From Acidimicrobiia bacterium (lineage in GTDB: Bacteria > Actinomycetota > Acidimicrobiia > IMCC26256 > PALSA-610), in contig DATBAK010000003.1 in the NCBI GenBank assembly GCA_036271555.1, positions 1-64,000 on the forward strand: 64,000 bases of DNA, given 5' to 3'. A program made the translations under genes and the position numbers. Each line of letters begins with the position of its first letter. Position 1 is the stretch's first letter. Of this stretch, positions 27,537-36,162 are shown piece after piece. The notes beneath the pieces were generated by a model, which saw nothing but the letters and a program-made list of their open reading frames with translations, was not told the DNA's origin and made no database searches.

Positions 27537-27709
27537 GGGCGGGCGGGTCGACCGGGTCGCGAAGGCGGTCGCGCCGCTCGCGGTGACGGTATCGCCGCCC
27601 CGGCGCCGGATTGCGGATGCACGCGCGCGCGGGAACCATGGTCGTCGCTTCCACTACCGTCCCTTCCCTCACGGTCGGCCCGACGGCCGGAGGACGGAAT
27701 CTCCCGAGC

Positions 27710-28231
27710 ATGTCCGAAACGCCCGTCCCAACTCTGGGTCCCAACCGCGCGCGCGAAGAGACCGCGCGGAGATGGCGCAAGCGGCGTAGCCGACTGCGCC
27801 GGGTCCTCCGGCGCGCCGGTGACGTCGCGCTGATCGCGTTGGCCATCGTCGCGATCGTCTTCGGCCTGCAGCGCGCACACGGCGGGGGCGGCGGGAAGGG
27901 ATCGCCCACCAGCAGCGCGGCACCGGGCTCAGTCGACGCCAGGTACCCGCCGATGCAGGACGTGAAGATCACCGGCTGCAACTACTGGAAGAGCCTCTAT
28001 GCGGGCGGCGTCACGCTGAGCGTGCTGAACCACTCCCCGATCGCGTGGACGTATTACGTCGACGTGCAATGGGTGAGCGGGGCGAAGAAGTTCTCGGAGA
28101 CGGTGCTGCACTCGAAGCGGGTTCCCGGTTATCACTCACTGCGCATGGGCGGATTCGGCCTCGCGCCGAATCACACGCCGCCGACGCGCCTGAAGTGCTC
28201 GGTCCTGAGCGTGCGCCGGGTCGGCACGTGA
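27710..28231 (+). CDS. Membrane-anchored hypothetical protein
   Basis: From ATG 27710 (MSETPVPTLGPNRAREE) the 173-residue product has a very basic segment (RRWRKRRSRLRRVLRRAGD) followed by one membrane span (about residues 38-54) and a Gly-rich linker. An extracytoplasmic domain follows with NYWKSLYAGGVTLSVLNHSPIAWTYYVDVQW and one Cys near each end, perhaps forming a disulfide. Its stop overlaps the GTG of the PAP2 phosphatase gene, so the two are coupled. The family is unknown. Confidence 0.7.
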   Translation: MSETPVPTLGPNRAREETARRWRKRRSRLRRVLRRAGDVALIALAIVAIVFGLQRAHGGGGGKGSPTSSAAPGSVDARYPPMQDVKITGCNYWKSLYAGGVTLSVLNHSPIAWTYYVDVQWVSGAKKFSETVLHSKRVPGYHSLRMGGFGLAPNHTPPTRLKCSVLSVRRVGT

Positions 28232-28950
28232 GCACCGCGACCGACCACGCCCCGGGCCCGCCGGGCGAGCCCGCCGCACCCCTCGTCGCGGCCGCGCTCG
28301 TCGTCGCCGCGTCGGTGATCGTCGCCGCGGTCCTTGCGCTCCTCGTGCACCACGGCGTCGGCTTCGTGCGCTTCGACCGTCGCGGCCTGCACCTCGTGCG
28401 CACGCACGACACGCCGATGCTCGTCGACGCGTCACGCGCGCTCGCCGACCTCGGCACGCTGCAAGTGCTCGTCGTCCTGGCGCTCCTCGCCGCGGTGGCA
28501 CTGCGGATCCTGCGAGTGCATCCCGTCCTCTGCGCGGTGCCGCTCGCCTCGCTCCTGCTCACGGGCGCGCTGGTCGAGATGACGAAGCTCGCGATCCCGC
28601 GTGCGAGTCCGAACACGTACTTCCGCTGGGGTGTGGAGCGCGGGATCGGTTCGTCGTTCCCGTCGGGCCACGCCGCGGACGCGACCGCGCTCGCGGTGGG
28701 TGTTGCGATCGTCGTGGGCGCGGTGCTCGTGCACCGGCCCGCGCAACGCGTGGTCGTCGGCGCGGCCGCGGTCGCGGTCTCGATCGCCGCGGGCGTGGGC
28801 CGGCTCGTGCTCGGGGTGCACTGGCCGACCGACGTGCTCGCGGGCTGGGCGATCGGTCTCGGCACCGCCGTCGTGGTCGCGACGGCGGGTGTGCTCGCGA
28901 CCCAACGAAGCACGAACGCGCCCGCCGATCGCGTCGACGCCCGGGCGTAG
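28228..28950 (+). CDS. PAP2-family membrane phosphatase
   Basis: The GTG at 28228 overlaps the upstream stop. The 240-residue protein has about six membrane spans and the three phosphatase motifs: KLAIPRASP (first), PSGHAADATA (second, with the catalytic His) and GRLVLGVHWPTDVLAG (third). The family dephosphorylates lipid phosphates such as undecaprenyl pyrophosphate or phosphatidic acid at the membrane. It sits between a membrane-anchored protein and a flavin-type oxidase gene. Confidence 0.88.
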   Translation: MSTATDHAPGPPGEPAAPLVAAALVVAASVIVAAVLALLVHHGVGFVRFDRRGLHLVRTHDTPMLVDASRALADLGTLQVLVVLALLAAVALRILRVHPVLCAVPLASLLLTGALVEMTKLAIPRASPNTYFRWGVERGIGSSFPSGHAADATALAVGVAIVVGAVLVHRPAQRVVVGAAAVAVSIAAGVGRLVLGVHWPTDVLAGWAIGLGTAVVVATAGVLATQRSTNAPADRVDARA

Positions 28951-28960
28951 TGTCGGCGGC

Positions 28961-29383
28961 ATGGAGCTCGCCGCCGCCCTCGACTTCGCCCGCGCCCGTC
29001 ACCAAGGCGCGTTGACGACCCTGCGGCGCGACGGCCGCGCGCAGATCTCGAACATCGTGTACGCCATCGGTACCGACGGCGTCGCACGCATCTCCGTCAC
29101 CGACGGGCGCGCCAAGACCAAGAACCTGCGCCGCGACCCGCGCGCGCTGCTCTACGTGCACGGCGAGAGCCACTGGATCTACGCCGTGCTCGACGGCGAA
29201 GCCGAGCTGTCGCCGGTCGCCGAGCGGCCCGACGACGCGACGGCCGACGAGCTGGTCGACGTCTACCGCGCGCTGTCGGGCGAGCACCCGAACTGGGACG
29301 AGTACCGCGCCGCGATGGTCGCGGAACGTCGGCTCGTCGTCCGCCTCCGCGCGACGAGCGCGTACGGCCAGCTCCCCGGGTGA
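28961..29383 (+). CDS. Pyridoxamine 5'-phosphate oxidase-fold (PPOX/F420-type) protein
   Basis: The 140-residue product begins MELAAALDFARARHQGALTTLRRDGRAQISNIVYAI, the typical opening of the actinobacterial PPOX class that binds flavin or F420 in a split barrel. TKNLRRDPRALLYVHGESHWIYAVLDGEAELSP follows, and RLVVRLRATSAYGQLPG ends it. The length suits the F420-type group. The cofactor and substrate are not decidable by eye. Its stop overlaps the next GTG. Confidence 0.85.
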   Translation: MELAAALDFARARHQGALTTLRRDGRAQISNIVYAIGTDGVARISVTDGRAKTKNLRRDPRALLYVHGESHWIYAVLDGEAELSPVAERPDDATADELVDVYRALSGEHPNWDEYRAAMVAERRLVVRLRATSAYGQLPG

Positions 29384-30171
29384 CCGGCGAGCACCTCGCC
29401 GACTTCGTTCTCCTCAACGATCCCGAGCTGCGCAAGCGCGTCGAAGCCGACGTCGGCTTCTTCGTCGCCGAGGGACCGCTCGCGGTGCGCGCGTTGCTCG
29501 CCTCCTCGTATCGCGTGCGTTCGGTTCTCGTGACCCCCGCGCAACACGATGCGCTCGCCGACGTCCTCGATGGGCTCGACGCGCCGGTGCACGTCGTGAC
29601 GCCCGCGGTGATGCGCGAGACCGTCGGCTTCGACCTGCACCGCGGCGCGCTCGCGTCCGCCGACCGCGCGCCGCTCCCCGACCTCGAGACCGTGCTCGCG
29701 GGCGCGAGCCGCGTCGCCGTGCTCGAACGCGTGAACGACCACGAGAACCTCGGCGCGCTGTTCCGCAACGCGGCCGCCTTCGGCTTCGACGCGGTGCTCC
29801 TCTGCCCGCAGTGCAGCGACCCGCTCTACCGGCGCACGGTGCGGGTCTCGATCGGGCACGTGCTGCACGTGCCGTGGACCCGCGCGACCCCGTGGCCGGG
29901 CGCGCTCGACCGGCTGCGCACCCTCGGCTTCCGCCGCCTGGCGCTCACGCCGCAGCCACCGGCGCGCCCCCTCGACGCCGTCGAGGCCGGCACGGGCGAC
30001 CGGATCGCGGTGCTCATCGGCGCCGAAGGACCCGGCCTCAGCAGCGAGGCCCTCTCCGCGGCCGACGAGCGGATCCGGATCCCGATGGCCCCCGGCGTCG
30101 ACTCCCTCAACCTGGCCGTGGCCGCCGCCCTGGCCTTCTCCCGGCTCGCAGCCTCGGGCACGCTCGCCTGA
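29380..30171 (+). CDS. SpoU/TrmH-family RNA 2'-O-methyltransferase
   Basis: The GTG at 29380 overlaps the preceding stop (GTGA). An N-terminal substrate-binding domain (ADVGFFVAEGPLAVRALLAS) is followed by the knotted SPOUT catalytic domain with its three motifs: NDHENLGALFRNAAAFG, LIGAEGPGLS and the C-terminal MAPGVDSLNLAVAAALAF. The enzyme methylates a ribose in tRNA or rRNA. The exact target cannot be told from sequence. Confidence 0.9.
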   Translation: MTGEHLADFVLLNDPELRKRVEADVGFFVAEGPLAVRALLASSYRVRSVLVTPAQHDALADVLDGLDAPVHVVTPAVMRETVGFDLHRGALASADRAPLPDLETVLAGASRVAVLERVNDHENLGALFRNAAAFGFDAVLLCPQCSDPLYRRTVRVSIGHVLHVPWTRATPWPGALDRLRTLGFRRLALTPQPPARPLDAVEAGTGDRIAVLIGAEGPGLSSEALSAADERIRIPMAPGVDSLNLAVAAALAFSRLAASGTLA

Positions 30172-30222
30172 GCCGGCGGGCCCACCCGTTCGCATCAAGC
30201 CCCCGGGCCCGCGGACCGATGG

Positions 30223-33024
30223 GTGTACGTGCAACTCGACGGTCACGGCGTGTGGGATCGAACCCGCGCGACCTGGAAGACCTCGCGCCGGTTCTGTGCG
30301 CTCGGCGTGCTCGCCGCGGTGACGGTGACGGCCTTCTTCGTGATGCTCGTCGCGGGTCCCGTCAGCCACGGCACGCGGCTCTTCGACGACCTCGGCCAGG
30401 CCGGCGCCGCGCTGCTCGCGGGCTTCGCCGGCCGCTACCGCTCGCGGCGGATCACCGACCGCGTCCGCTACTTCTGGTGGTGGCTCAGCGCGTCCGCGTT
30501 CGTGTGGGCCGGCGGCGAGCTCGTCTGGTCGGGTTACGAGCTGCTCGGCCACCGCGCGCCGTTCCCGTCGTTCGCCGACCTCGGGTTCTTCCTCGCGGTA
30601 CCGGCGATCGCGTGCGCGATCGTGTCGCTCGTCCCGCAGGACGTCCGGCCGGTCGCGCAGGCCCGCATCGCGGTCGATTCGGTGATCGTCGCCTCGTCGA
30701 TGCTGTTCGTCGGCTGGTTCCTGCTGCGCGACCGCCTCTACGCCGCGGGTCACGGGCACTCCGCGCTGCAACAGGTCGTCGGGGTCGCGTTCCCGATGGG
30801 CGATTTCGCGATCCTCGCGCTCGTCATCATCGCCGCGAGTCACTTCGCGACCCGGCGTGTGCCGTTCGGCCTCGTCGGAATCGCGCTCGTCGCGATCGCC
30901 GTCTCCGACGGCACCTACGCGTACTTCATGAATCAGGAGCACCACGCGTCGGGCAACCTCATCGACACCGGTTGGGTGCTCGGCTTCTTGCTCCTCGCAC
31001 TCGCTGCCTTCAGTCCCGCGGCGGAGTCCGAGGCACCCGCCGAAGAGGAGTTCGAGGACGCCCCGTGGTGGCGGGGCTGGCTGCCGTACCCGGCGGTCCT
31101 CCTGTGCGGCACGTTCATCCTCGCCGACGCCATCGGGGGCATCGCGCTGCGCGGTCTGCTGTTGTGGACCGCGATCGTGCTGTTCCTCGCGATCACCGTG
31201 CGTCAGCTCGTCGTGCTGCGCGAGAACCACAGCCTCACCCGCGGCCTCGAGGAGACGGTCGAACGGCGCACCGCGGAGCTCCGCAGCAGCGAGGAACGAC
31301 TGCAGACCGTGATCCAGCACGTGTCCGACGTGATCAGCGTCGTGAACCGGTCGGGCGAGATCCTGTCCGTGAGCTCGTCCGTGCGCGAAGTGCTCGGCTA
31401 CCGACCCGACGAGCTGAGTGGCGTGAACATCCTGAGCTTCGTGCATCCCGACGAGATCGCACTCATCGAGACGTTCCTCGTCGACATGGCCACCGCGACG
31501 AAGCCGACCGCGCACCTCGAGGTGCGCATGCGCCATCGCAGCGGCACGTGGCGCTACACCGAGACCGCGGGCGCCGACCTCACCGAGGACCGCGTGCTCC
31601 AGGGCATCGTCCTCACGACGCGCGACGTCACGCAGCGCCGCCAGCTCGAGGAGCAGCTCACCGACCAGGCGTTCCACGACTCGCTCACCGGGCTTCCCAA
31701 CCGTGCGCTCTTCGGCGACCGGCTCGAGCACGCGGTGTCGCGTGCGACGCGCATCGGCAACCCGCTCGCGGTGCTCTTCATCGACCTCGACGATTTCAAG
31801 GCCGTGAACGACACGCTCGGGCATCGCGAAGGCGACGAGCTCCTGCGGCACGTCGCGGCAGACCTCGCGATGTGCGTGCGGCTCTCGGACACCGTCGCGC
31901 GGCTCGGCGGTGACGAGTTCGCGGTGCTCATGGAGGACGCGAGCGTCGCCGAGGCGCTCGAGGCCGCCGACCGTATCCAGCACCGGCTCAACCGCCCGAT
32001 CATGGTGCAGGGTTCGGAGATCGTCGTGTCGGCAAGCGTCGGCGTCGCCGCGACCGACGAGATCGTCGGCGAGAGCAGCGAGCTCATGCGCAACGCCGAC
32101 ATCGCGATGTACAGCGCGAAGACCGACGGCAAGGCGCGCTACAAGTTGTTCGAGTCGTCGATGCACAGCCGTGTCGTCGAGCGCAGCGCGTTGATCGCCG
32201 ACCTGCGCCACGCCCTCGAACGCCGCGAGATGGACGTGTGCTTCCAGCCGATCATCGAGCTCGCGTCGCTCGACGCGCACGGGTTCGAGGCCCTCGTGCG
32301 ATGGAACCACCCCGAACGGGGGACGATCGACCCGATCGAGTTCATCAACCTCGCCGAGCAGACCGGCCTGATCGTCGCGATCGGCGAGTACGTGCTCGAG
32401 GAGTCGTGCCGGCAGCTCGTCGAGTGGGACGACATGGGCATCGCGGGCGAGGGACTCACCGTGAGCGTCAACGTGTCGGGGCGGCAGCTCATCGCGCCCG
32501 ACCTCGTCGCGACGGTCGAGCGCGTGTTGCGCGAGACCGGCGTCGAGCCGGCGCGGCTCACGCTCGAGCTCACCGAGAGCATGCTGCTCGACGACATCGA
32601 CACGTCGACCGAGCAATTGCAGGCGCTGAAGCGACTCGGTGTGCGCCTCGCCATCGACGACTTCGGCACGGGCTACTCGTCGCTCAGCTATCTGCGGCAG
32701 CTGCCGGTCGACTTCCTCAAGATCGACCGCTCGTTCATCGAGGGGCTCGACGCGGAGCTCGCGGGCGCGGATCTCGTGCGCGCGATCATCGATCTCGGTC
32801 AGCGTCTGCAGCTCACGACGATCGCGGAAGGCATCGAGACGCCCGAGCAGGCGGGCTTCCTCACCGGCGCGGGTTGCCGCCTCGCGCAGGGCTACTACTT
32901 CTGCCGGCCGCTCGCGGTGACACAGGTGCACGACTACCTGCGCACGAAAGGTCGCCAGCTGCGCGCGGTCCCGTCCGCAGTCGGCGCGCACACCGACGCG
33001 CAGGACATGCCCGCCGCATCCTGA
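30223..33024 (+). CDS. Membrane PAS-GGDEF-EAL cyclic-di-GMP protein
   Basis: The 933-residue protein (start GTG 30223; nearby GTGs also possible) has about nine membrane spans in the first 320 residues, a short coiled coil, a PAS domain (VIQHVSDVISVVNRSGEI, about 354-470), a diguanylate cyclase domain and a phosphodiesterase domain. Both catalytic signatures look intact: RLGGDEFAVLME near 562, FEALVRWNHP near 688 and DDFGTGYSSLSYLRQLPVDFLKIDRSF near 811. It could therefore make and degrade cyclic-di-GMP, with one activity probably dominant under PAS or membrane-sensor control. Confidence 0.92.
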   Translation: MYVQLDGHGVWDRTRATWKTSRRFCALGVLAAVTVTAFFVMLVAGPVSHGTRLFDDLGQAGAALLAGFAGRYRSRRITDRVRYFWWWLSASAFVWAGGELVWSGYELLGHRAPFPSFADLGFFLAVPAIACAIVSLVPQDVRPVAQARIAVDSVIVASSMLFVGWFLLRDRLYAAGHGHSALQQVVGVAFPMGDFAILALVIIAASHFATRRVPFGLVGIALVAIAVSDGTYAYFMNQEHHASGNLIDTGWVLGFLLLALAAFSPAAESEAPAEEEFEDAPWWRGWLPYPAVLLCGTFILADAIGGIALRGLLLWTAIVLFLAITVRQLVVLRENHSLTRGLEETVERRTAELRSSEERLQTVIQHVSDVISVVNRSGEILSVSSSVREVLGYRPDELSGVNILSFVHPDEIALIETFLVDMATATKPTAHLEVRMRHRSGTWRYTETAGADLTEDRVLQGIVLTTRDVTQRRQLEEQLTDQAFHDSLTGLPNRALFGDRLEHAVSRATRIGNPLAVLFIDLDDFKAVNDTLGHREGDELLRHVAADLAMCVRLSDTVARLGGDEFAVLMEDASVAEALEAADRIQHRLNRPIMVQGSEIVVSASVGVAATDEIVGESSELMRNADIAMYSAKTDGKARYKLFESSMHSRVVERSALIADLRHALERREMDVCFQPIIELASLDAHGFEALVRWNHPERGTIDPIEFINLAEQTGLIVAIGEYVLEESCRQLVEWDDMGIAGEGLTVSVNVSGRQLIAPDLVATVERVLRETGVEPARLTLELTESMLLDDIDTSTEQLQALKRLGVRLAIDDFGTGYSSLSYLRQLPVDFLKIDRSFIEGLDAELAGADLVRAIIDLGQRLQLTTIAEGIETPEQAGFLTGAGCRLAQGYYFCRPLAVTQVHDYLRTKGRQLRAVPSAVGAHTDAQDMPAAS

Positions 33025-33138
33025 ACATCGCGATCATCGCGATCGCACTCACGTCACACGCGTCGCGCGACGAGCGGGTGACGAAGCGCGTGATAAGTGT
33101 CCGCCCCGGTAGGACCAGCCTACGGAGGGGGATACGCA

Positions 33139-34185
33139 ATGATGCGAAAAATGGTGGGTTCTCTTTCGGCAATGTTCGTCGTCGGACTGCTCGCTCCCGT
33201 CGCGTTCGCGACCGGCGCGCAAGCCGCGACGACGCGCGTGGTGCATCCCGGTGAGTCGATCCAGGCCGCGGTGAACGCGTCCGCACCGGGCGACACCGTG
33301 GTGGTCGCGGCCGGCACGTACGCGCAGAGCGTCGGCATCCACGTGTCGGGAATCAAGCTCGTCGGTCAGGGCGCGAAGCTCGTGCCGCCGGCCGACGCGA
33401 AGGGGATGGACTGCAGGGAAGGTGGAGCGGTCGGCGACGGCATCTGCATCTTCGGTGGTGACCCCGGCGATCCCGAAGCTCCGGTGCTCGACGGAGTGAC
33501 CGTGCAAGGAATGACCGTCGTCGGGTTCCCCGACACGGGCATCTTCGCGATCAACCAGACCAACCTCACGTACCTGCGCAACACCGCGCGCGACAACGAC
33601 GAGTACGGCATGGCCGCGTTCCAGACGGTGAACACGCGCATGCTGCACAACACGTCGACCGGTGGCGGCGAGGCCGACTTCTACCTCGGCGACTCGCCGA
33701 ACGCGAACGGCCTGATCCGCGCCAACGTCGCGCACAACGGCGGCTTCGGCGTCTTCGTGCGTGACTCCGAAGGCGTGACCGTGCAGGACAACGACATCCG
33801 CGGCAACTGCGCCGGGATCTTGGTGCTCGCCGACAACCCGGGGCCGGCCGGCAACGTGACCGCCCGTCACAACACGATCCTGTCGAACACTCGGGCGTGC
33901 CCGGCCGACGAGGGGCCGGCGCTGTCGGGGATCGGCGTCGCGCTCGCGGGTGCGAACGACACGAACATCCAGTCGAACGTGATCAGCGGCAACCAGCCCG
34001 GCGGCGACACCGCGTTCACCGGTGGTGTGGTGCTCGTCAGCTTCGGGCCGACCCCGCCGACGAACGACGTGATCAGCAAGAACACGTTCAACAACAACTC
34101 GAGCGACGTGGCCTCGGACGGGACCGACGTCGGCACGAGCGTGCGGCTCAACCACTGCGGGACCACCCCGGGTCTCTGCAAGTAG
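33139..34185 (+). CDS. Secreted right-handed beta-helix protein
   Basis: ATG 33139 lies behind GGAGGGGG. A signal peptide (MMRKMVGSLSAMFVVGLLAP, cleavage near AQAA) leads into VHPGESIQAAVNASAPGDTVVVAAGTY, the standard opening of NosD/pectate-lyase-like beta helices. Successive coils with NxI/NxF pairs follow (NTARDNDEYGM, NDIRGNCAGI, NVISGNQPGG, NTFNNNSS). Several cysteines lie in pairs and may form disulfides outside the cell. The family includes carbohydrate lyases and epimerases, but no catalytic site is obvious. A strong terminator hairpin follows. Confidence 0.8.
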   Translation: MMRKMVGSLSAMFVVGLLAPVAFATGAQAATTRVVHPGESIQAAVNASAPGDTVVVAAGTYAQSVGIHVSGIKLVGQGAKLVPPADAKGMDCREGGAVGDGICIFGGDPGDPEAPVLDGVTVQGMTVVGFPDTGIFAINQTNLTYLRNTARDNDEYGMAAFQTVNTRMLHNTSTGGGEADFYLGDSPNANGLIRANVAHNGGFGVFVRDSEGVTVQDNDIRGNCAGILVLADNPGPAGNVTARHNTILSNTRACPADEGPALSGIGVALAGANDTNIQSNVISGNQPGGDTAFTGGVVLVSFGPTPPTNDVISKNTFNNNSSDVASDGTDVGTSVRLNHCGTTPGLCK

Positions 34186-34205
34186 ATCAGCACCCGATCC
34201 TGCGA

Positions 34206-34240
34206 GGAGCCCCGGTCGCCATGGCCGGGGCTCCTTCGCT
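34206..34240 (+). terminator. Rho-independent-like terminator
   Basis: A perfect 10-bp GC stem (GGAGCCCCGG at 34206-34215 with CCGGGGCTCC at 34225-34234), a 9-nt loop and a following TTCGCTTTCT lie 20 bp after the stop of the beta-helix gene. This separates it from the UGSC operon. Confidence 0.8.
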
Positions 34241-34256
34241 TTCTCCGGCTGGCACG

Positions 34257-34292
34257 TTGTATGCGGCCGCATACAACCGGTATCCTCCCGGC
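34257..34292 (+). promoter_or_regulatory. 20-bp perfect palindromic operator and leaderless-type promoter of the UGSC operon
   Basis: TTGTATGCGGCCGCATACAA (34257-34276) is a perfect palindrome 16 bp upstream of the operon's ATG. Its left edge gives a TTGTAT -35-like hexamer; 18 bases on is TATCCT (34281-34286), a good -10, which would place the transcript start at or beside the ATG at 34293. A repressor on the palindrome would block the promoter. The MarR gene at the operon's end (36159) is the obvious candidate. Confidence 0.7.
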
Positions 34293-34844
34293 ATGACCGA
34301 CACCGACACGATCTGGGTGCGTCGACCGACGGCCGAACCGGCCGGAGACGAGAGCGCACCGGCCTTCACGCTCGACCGCCCCGTCGGGGGGCTGACGATC
34401 GGAGTGCGCGCCGACCGCGCCTGGCGCTCGTGGCAGCTCATCTCGAGCATCTGGTCCGAGCGATTGCAGGGCGAGGGCGCATCGACGATCGAGGTCGAGA
34501 CCGGCGCGCAGATGGGGCAGCCCGGCGCCGAGGACCGCAAGGAGATCGAAGAGCTCGCGAACACGACCGACGCCGCGATCATCGGCCTCGGCACGTGCGG
34601 CTCCTGCACGACGTTCACGATCAAGGACGCGGTCGTCGTCGAAGCGCACTCGAAACCCGTCGTCGCGATCGTCTGCGAGGAGTTCCTCGTGCACGGGCGC
34701 AACGTCGCGACGCACCTCGGTCATCGCGACCTGAAGATCCTCGTACTGCCGTATCCGCTCGAGGCACGACCGGAGGACGAGCTGCGCGCGATCGCCGACG
34801 AGTACTACCCGAAGGTGCTCGAGCTGCTCGGGGTGTCGGTGTGA
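34293..34844 (+). CDS. UGSC-family (cysteine form) protein
   Basis: The 183-residue product contains IIGLGTCGSCTTFTIKDAVVVE at about residues 88-109, the CGSC counterpart of the Sec-containing UGSC motif known in predicted selenoproteins. The first Cys codon is TGC, so no selenocysteine is involved here. The fold appears alpha/beta, with VVAIVCEEFLVHGRNVA and ILVLPYPLEARPEDEL after the motif. A redox or thiol-based reaction is likely but undescribed. First gene of a four-gene operon; its stop overlaps the next GTG. Confidence 0.8.
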   Translation: MTDTDTIWVRRPTAEPAGDESAPAFTLDRPVGGLTIGVRADRAWRSWQLISSIWSERLQGEGASTIEVETGAQMGQPGAEDRKEIEELANTTDAAIIGLGTCGSCTTFTIKDAVVVEAHSKPVVAIVCEEFLVHGRNVATHLGHRDLKILVLPYPLEARPEDELRAIADEYYPKVLELLGVSV

Positions 34845-35887
34845 CGCTCACGAGCGAACGGGTCGAGATCGCGGCCGATCCGCGCGCGCAGTACACGCGT
34901 GCGCTCGACGAGCACTGGGGCGACGGCGTTCCTCTGCTCCCCGCGACCGACGACGCGGTCGACGCGTTGCTCGCGGCGTCGCCGTACCCGGCGGATCACG
35001 TGCTGTGCGTGCTCCCGCCCGTCAACGGCGTCGCGACCGTCGAGCTCGTCGCGATCAACGCCGCGATGGCCGGTGTCGAGCCCGCGGCGTTCGCGGTCGT
35101 CCTCGCCGCGCTCGAAGCGCTGTCGGAACCGGAGTGGAACGCCTTCGGTCTCACCACCACGACCTCGAGCGTGTTCCCGATGCTCATCGTGAACGGCCCG
35201 TGCCGCGACGAGCTCGCGATCGACTACCGCGCGAGCTGCATGGGCGGTGCCGCAGGTCGCGGGTCGATGACCATCGGGCGCGCGGTCGCGCTCTGCCTGC
35301 GCAACATCGGCGGGCAGCGCGCGGGCGAGACCACGAAATCGGTGTTCGGCCAGCCCGCGCGGCTCGGCTTCTGCATCGGGGAGTGGGAAGAGCGCTCGCC
35401 GTGGCCGTCACTCGCGGTGCGGCGTGGCTTTCGCGCCGAGCAGGACGTCGTCACGGTGCACGGCGGCAAGGGCACGTTCCCGATGGCCGACATCCACAAC
35501 GACGACCCGCGCGACCTGCTCTACCTCATCGCCAAGAGCATCGCCTATCCGCTCGCCAACATGTACCTCGGCAACCCCCAGAACGGCGAGGTCGTGGTCG
35601 CGTTCAACCCCATGTGGGCGGAGCGCTTCGGCGCTGCGTTCCCCGATGTCGACGACCTGCAGGCGTACCTGCGCGAGCACGCGTGCCAGCCCGTCGACCT
35701 GTGGCCCGAAGGGAACGCGAAGATGCTGCGCGACCGCGGGCGCGTCGACGCGCAGGGCCGCGTGCACCTCGTGGAGCGACCGGACCAGATCGTGCCGATG
35801 GTGTGCGGCGGCCTCGGCAGCCTGCACGCGATCGCACTGCCGAGCTTCGGCGAGAGCTTCATGCAGTCGCGCGCCGTCGTGCGATGA
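34841..35887 (+). CDS. UGSC-operon partner protein, 348 aa
   Basis: The GTG at 34841 overlaps the UGSC gene stop. The protein is soluble, without signal peptide. It has several Cys residues in distinct contexts (RASCMGGAAGRGSMTIGRAVALCLRNIGG, ARLGFCIGEWEERSPW, VPMVCGGLGSLHAIALPSFGESFMQSRAVVR at the C-terminus) and a Gly-rich RASCMGGAAGRG stretch that could bind a phosphate or cofactor. I recognise it only as the usual neighbour of UGSC genes, not as a characterised enzyme. The tight coupling suggests the two form a complex or act in sequence. Confidence 0.7.
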   Translation: MTLTSERVEIAADPRAQYTRALDEHWGDGVPLLPATDDAVDALLAASPYPADHVLCVLPPVNGVATVELVAINAAMAGVEPAAFAVVLAALEALSEPEWNAFGLTTTTSSVFPMLIVNGPCRDELAIDYRASCMGGAAGRGSMTIGRAVALCLRNIGGQRAGETTKSVFGQPARLGFCIGEWEERSPWPSLAVRRGFRAEQDVVTVHGGKGTFPMADIHNDDPRDLLYLIAKSIAYPLANMYLGNPQNGEVVVAFNPMWAERFGAAFPDVDDLQAYLREHACQPVDLWPEGNAKMLRDRGRVDAQGRVHLVERPDQIVPMVCGGLGSLHAIALPSFGESFMQSRAVVR

Positions 35888-36162
35888 CGACCGCCGCGCA
35901 CGCACGCTTCGAGGCCGAGGTCACGAGCGCGGTCGACGAGGTCGCGCGCATCCTGCGCGCCGACGGCGCCGACCTCACGATCGTCGACGCCGACCCGCGC
36001 ACCGCGCGGGTGAGGCTCGCGTTGGTGCTCGACTCGGTGTCGTGCGAGGACTGCGTGCTGCCACCCCCGATGCTGTTCGACACGATCGAGCAGTCGCTGC
36101 ACCGCCGCGTCGCGGGCGAGTTCGAGCTGCTGCTCGACGATCCCCGCACCGTCACCGGGTGA
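35884..36162 (+). CDS. NifU-like CxxC domain protein, 92 aa
   Basis: The ATG overlaps the upstream stop (ATGA). The order of elements, an N-terminal helix, ADLTIVDADPRTARVRLALVLD strands, then SCEDCVLPPPMLFDTIEQSLHRRV, copies the C-terminal NifU scaffold domain. The CxxC sits at the strand-helix junction. In NifU that pair carries a labile Fe-S cluster. Here the motif is CEDC, not CxGC, so cluster binding is plausible but unproven. It is coupled to the MarR gene by GTGA. Confidence 0.65.
   Translation: MTTAAHARFEAEVTSAVDEVARILRADGADLTIVDADPRTARVRLALVLDSVSCEDCVLPPPMLFDTIEQSLHRRVAGEFELLLDDPRTVTG

Noticed and set aside
29263-32991. 1242-codon open frame on the minus strand
   Set aside because: It is the antisense shadow of the GGDEF-EAL gene. 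Its product is a monotonous Arg/Glu/His/Asp mixture without domains, as expected in high-GC DNA.
34563-34620. Selenocysteine in the UGSC protein
   Set aside because: The motif codons are TGC GGC TCC TGC, so both positions are cysteine and no SECIS element is needed.
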